A DNA stretch of 6,729 bases from an uncultured Collinsella sp. (GTDB taxonomy: Bacteria > Actinomycetota > Coriobacteriia > Coriobacteriales > Coriobacteriaceae), in assembly GCA_902489295.1 (NCBI GenBank), contig CABTZM010000116.1, forward strand, positions 1-6,729, written 5' to 3'. Positions 4,192-6,729 of the stretch are shown here, in pieces. The translations under genes were made by a program, and so were the position numbers. Below the pieces are notes generated by a model. It saw only the letters and a program-made list of their open reading frames with translations, did no database searches and was not told the DNA's origin. Each line of letters opens with the position of its first letter. The stretch's first letter is position 1.

Positions 4192-6432
4192 CTAGTCAAA
4201 CAAACTCGGCATGTCGTTTTCCTTCATGAGGGCACCGGCGGAGGGCAGGCTCTGCGCGGTGAACTTCTCGGCCGAGACGCCGGCGCCAAGGATCTCTTCG
4301 GTTGTGCCGACGGTGGTGACCGAGCGGCCCTTCTTGGCCGTAAAGGCCTGGACACCCTGCGTGTTGGTAGTCGTCTTGGTCTTGAGCAGCGACGTGTTGA
4401 AGTTCATCAGGCGGTAGTCGCTCGAGACCAGCGCGATGTCGCGATCATCCTTGAGCACCTGGGCATACAGCAGCTTGCTGCCGCCGTAGATGGCGTTCTT
4501 GAGGCGCTTGCGGTTGGTTTTGGTGACGTATCCAGAAAGCGCGACGCGCACCACGCGGCCGTTCTCAAAGACGAACAACACGTCGGCCTTGTAGTCCTCG
4601 GGGTCGATGACCCAGATGACGCTCTCGTCGGGTTCCATCTCAAGATCGGTCGGCAGGTACGAGCCCAGCTGTGCCGACTTGGTATCCTCAAACGTCGCGA
4701 CCTTGCACTTGTATACCTGACTCTTGTTGGTAAAGACCAGCAGCTCGTGGGTGTTGGAGGACGGGAACTCGATAAAGGGCTTATCGCCGTCCTTGTACTT
4801 GAGCGTGGTCGCCTTCTTGAGCACGCGGTCCGTCATCTTCTTAAGGTAGCCATCGCGCGAGAGCATGATGGTCACCGGGTACTCCTCGACCTCGGGCTCC
4901 AGGCTTACCTCGACGACCTCATGGGGCTCGATCCTGCCCGTGCGGCGCGGCATCACATATTTCTTGTTGACTGCTGCCAGCTCATCGCTGATGACCTTCT
5001 TGATGTTGTCTTCGCTCGAGAGAATCTCCTCAAGCTCGGCAATCTCACCCTCGAGCTTGGCGATGTCCTTGGTGCGGTTGAGGATGTACTCCTCGTTGAT
5101 GTTGCGGAGCTTAAGTTCGGCAACAAACTCGGCCTGGGTCTCGTCGATGTCGAAACCCTTCATAAGGTTGGGCACGACTTCGGCTTCGAGCTTGGTGCCG
5201 CGGATGATGGCGATGGCCTTGTCGATGTCGAGCAAGATCGCCTCGAGGCCGTGCAGCAGGTGCAGGCGCTCGGACTTTTTGCCCAGGTCATAGTTAATGC
5301 GGCGACGTGTGGACTCAATACGCCACTTGACCCACTCGTGCAGGATCTGGCGCACGCCCATAACACGGGGATAGCCATCGACGAGCACGTTGAAGTTGCA
5401 CGAGAACGAATCCTGTAGCGTGGTCGAGCGATAGAGCTTGGCCATGAGCTTGTCGGGGTCGACGCCGCGCTTAAGGTCGATGGCGATGCGCAGACCCGAA
5501 AGGTCTGTCTCGTCGCGGATGTCGGCGATCTCCTTGACCTTGCCTTCCTTGGAGAGCTTGACGATGCGTTCGATGATGACATCGGTCTTGGTGGTGTAGG
5601 GGATCTCGTAGACCTCGATGATGCGCTCTTCGGGAATCCAACGCCAGCGGGAGCGGATCTGGAAGCTGCCCAGGCCGGTCTCAATAATCTTTTCCATCTC
5701 CTCGCGGCGGTAGATGATCTCGCCGCCGGTCGAGAAGTCGGGCATGGGCATGTACTCGAGCAGGTCGCAGTCGGGGTCCTGCAGGTAGTGTATTGTGGCA
5801 GTGCAGACCTCGTTGAGGTTGAAGCCGCAGATGTCGGACGCCATGGCGACGCCGATGCCTTTGTTGGCCGAGACGAGGATGTTGGGGAACGTGGTGGGCA
5901 GCAGGCGCGGCTCCTTCATGGCGCCGTCGTAGCTGTCCACGAAGTCGACCGGGTCCTTGTCGATGTCCTTGAAGATCTCGGCGCTGATGGGGGAGAGCTT
6001 GGCCTCGGTGTAACGCGAGGCGGCGTAGGTCAGGTCGCCCGAGTAGTACTTGCCAAAGTTGCCCTTGGACTCCACGAACGGCGCGAGCAGTGCCTCGTTG
6101 CCCGTGGCGAGGCGGACCATCGTCTCGTAGATGGCGGCGTCGCCGTGCGGGTTGAGCTTCATGGTCTGACCCACGATGTTGGCGCTCTTCTGGCGCTCGC
6201 CCTTGAGCAGGCCCATCTTGTACATGGTGTAGAGCAGCTTGCGGTGCGAGGGTTTGAAGCCGTCGATCTCGGGGAACGCGCGTGAGACGTTGGTGCTCAT
6301 GGCGTAGGGCATGTAGTTGGTTTCGAGCGTCTCCGTGATGGGCTGCGCCGTGACCTCCGAATGCAGGCCGATGACGTTGTCGGTGTTGACCTGCTTCTTC
6401 TTGTTAGGGGTGTTGGTTTTCTTCTTAGCCAC
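4192..6432 (-). CDS. parC: Type II DNA topoisomerase subunit A (topoisomerase IV / ParC-like)
   Basis: This 746-residue subunit breaks and rejoins DNA in an A2B2 enzyme with the ATPase subunit encoded just upstream. The start is GTG behind AGAGGA; no other Met codon precedes residue 41. After a basic tail (MAKKKTNTPNKKK) comes the winged-helix core: T-L-E-T-N-Y-M-P-Y-A-M-S (35-46), the D-G-F-K-P-S-H-R-K-L-L-Y segment (57-68), and the quinolone-resistance region N-P-H-G-D-A-A-I-Y-E-T (94-104). The catalytic pair R140-Y141 sits in AASRYTEAKLS. G-I-G-V-A-M-A-S (192-199) holds the DNA-wedging isoleucine. A long coiled-coil arm spans about 365-490. The C-terminal beta-pinwheel runs from about 515 to 715, with a short tail ending in PSLFD. 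No GyrA-box (Q-R-R-G-G-R-G-like) is visible, favouring decatenating topoisomerase IV over gyrase. Annotation as gyrA-like remains possible. Confidence 0.9.
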   Translation of the reverse strand: MAKKKTNTPNKKKQVNTDNVIGLHSEVTAQPITETLETNYMPYAMSTNVSRAFPEIDGFKPSHRKLLYTMYKMGLLKGERQKSANIVGQTMKLNPHGDAAIYETMVRLATGNEALLAPFVESKGNFGKYYSGDLTYAASRYTEAKLSPISAEIFKDIDKDPVDFVDSYDGAMKEPRLLPTTFPNILVSANKGIGVAMASDICGFNLNEVCTATIHYLQDPDCDLLEYMPMPDFSTGGEIIYRREEMEKIIETGLGSFQIRSRWRWIPEERIIEVYEIPYTTKTDVIIERIVKLSKEGKVKEIADIRDETDLSGLRIAIDLKRGVDPDKLMAKLYRSTTLQDSFSCNFNVLVDGYPRVMGVRQILHEWVKWRIESTRRRINYDLGKKSERLHLLHGLEAILLDIDKAIAIIRGTKLEAEVVPNLMKGFDIDETQAEFVAELKLRNINEEYILNRTKDIAKLEGEIAELEEILSSEDNIKKVISDELAAVNKKYVMPRRTGRIEPHEVVEVSLEPEVEEYPVTIMLSRDGYLKKMTDRVLKKATTLKYKDGDKPFIEFPSSNTHELLVFTNKSQVYKCKVATFEDTKSAQLGSYLPTDLEMEPDESVIWVIDPEDYKADVLFVFENGRVVRVALSGYVTKTNRKRLKNAIYGGSKLLYAQVLKDDRDIALVSSDYRLMNFNTSLLKTKTTTNTQGVQAFTAKKGRSVTTVGTTEEILGAGVSAEKFTAQSLPSAGALMKENDMPSLFD

Positions 6433-6546
6433 GATTTCCTCTTGATGCTTCCTTTAGGGCCGTTGTGCTGTAGCGCGTGCGGGGCTGCCGGATGGCGGGC
6501 GCGGGGCTTGTCGCGGGCTGACGCCGCTCGCCCTGGCCGCCCGTCC
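6433..6546. other. Spacer within the topoisomerase operon
   Basis: This 114-base GC-rich gap separates the B-subunit stop from the A-subunit GTG. Apart from the A-subunit ribosome binding site (AGAGGA, complement of 6437-6442) I see no gene, promoter or terminator. Read-through from the B gene is expected. Confidence 0.6.
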
Positions 6547-6729
6547 TTACTGCAGGTCCAGCTGGTCGAGATACTCCTTGCCGTGCTCGGCGATATGGCG
6601 CTTGCGGCCGGCCTCGTCGTTGCCCAGCAGCAGGTTGAACATGGACTCCATCTTGGCCACGTCCTCGGGCTCCACCTTGATCAGGCGGCGCGTCTCGGGG
6701 TTCATGGTGGTGAGCCACATCATGTCCGG
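6547..6729 (-). CDS. parE: Type II DNA topoisomerase subunit B, C-terminal 60 residues (cut by window edge)
   Basis: The minus-strand frame entering from the right edge reads PDMMWLTTMNPETRRLIKVE, then PEDVAKMESMFNLLLGNDEA, and ends in EYLDQLDLQ followed by TAA. The block W-x-T-T-M-N-P-E-T-R-R-L-I-K-V, followed by a 'F-x-x-L-L-G-x-x-x-x-x-R-K-x-x-I' helix and the Y-L-D-x-L-D-L ending, is the conserved C-terminus of GyrB/ParE. The ATPase and Toprim domains lie outside the window. It is 114 bases upstream of the A-subunit gene on the same strand, so the two are presumably co-transcribed and their products form one enzyme. Whether it is ParE or GyrB cannot be settled from the tail alone; the symbol follows the ParC-like partner. 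Confidence 0.85.
   Translation of the reverse strand, partial: PDMMWLTTMNPETRRLIKVEPEDVAKMESMFNLLLGNDEAGRKRHIAEHGKEYLDQLDLQ

Noticed and set aside
4129..5418. Long plus-strand open frame of 429 codons
   Set aside because: It lies antisense to the clearly conserved topoisomerase A gene. Its composition, rich in Leu, Val, Asp and Arg with no family motif, is typical of a shadow frame in GC-rich DNA.
5788..6285. Plus-strand open frame of 165 codons
   Set aside because: It is antisense to the N-terminal core of the topoisomerase A gene, with no ribosome binding site or recognisable domain.
6425..6718. Minus-strand open frame of 97 codons beginning MAHHHEPRDAPPDQ
   Set aside because: It overlaps the topoisomerase B C-terminus in another frame; the conserved frame is the one ending at 6547.

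Overview
The window looks like chromosomal DNA of a moderately GC-rich anaerobic actinomycete, most likely class Coriobacteriia (Collinsella or a relative). This rests on recognising the style of the type II topoisomerase proteins and on GC-rich codon use with GTG/TTG starts. It is an impression, not a database result.

Left part (1-740): a divergent pair made of the 5' end of an ABC-transporter ATPase gene (minus strand, cut by the window edge) and a TetR-family regulator (plus strand). The regulator is broken after about 33 codons, inside its DNA-binding domain. It is joined directly to the C-terminal fragment of a type I restriction specificity subunit (HsdS). An AT-rich stretch with a large interrupted dyad follows.

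Middle (738-2740): a solo AAA ATPase of the AAA_14/DUF4143 type, then a 236-base intergenic region, then a small flavodoxin-like reductase carrying the four-cysteine motif of iron-sulfur flavoproteins. HsdS scrap, solo ATPase, lower GC and a broken host gene suggest a patch of accessory DNA replacing or interrupting the regulator.

Right-middle (2741-4102): a second solo AAA+ ATPase on the minus strand, with an ORC/Cdc6-like layout (Walker A/B, then a C-terminal winged helix). Its leader carries three 19-bp direct repeats, the nearest overlapping its ribosome binding site. An AT-rich region with a 10-bp dyad lies further upstream. This is the most striking non-coding structure in the window and suggests autoregulation or, more speculatively, an iteron-like replicator module. 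A 72-nt hairpin lies between this gene and the convergent flavoprotein gene.

Right part (4103-6729): a minus-strand operon of a type II topoisomerase. The last 60 residues of the B subunit are followed by a complete 746-residue A subunit and a strong intrinsic terminator. The A subunit lacks a recognisable GyrA-box, so it is more likely topoisomerase IV-like (ParC) than gyrase.

Most other long open frames, including long ones antisense to the topoisomerase gene, are shadows of GC-rich coding sequence.
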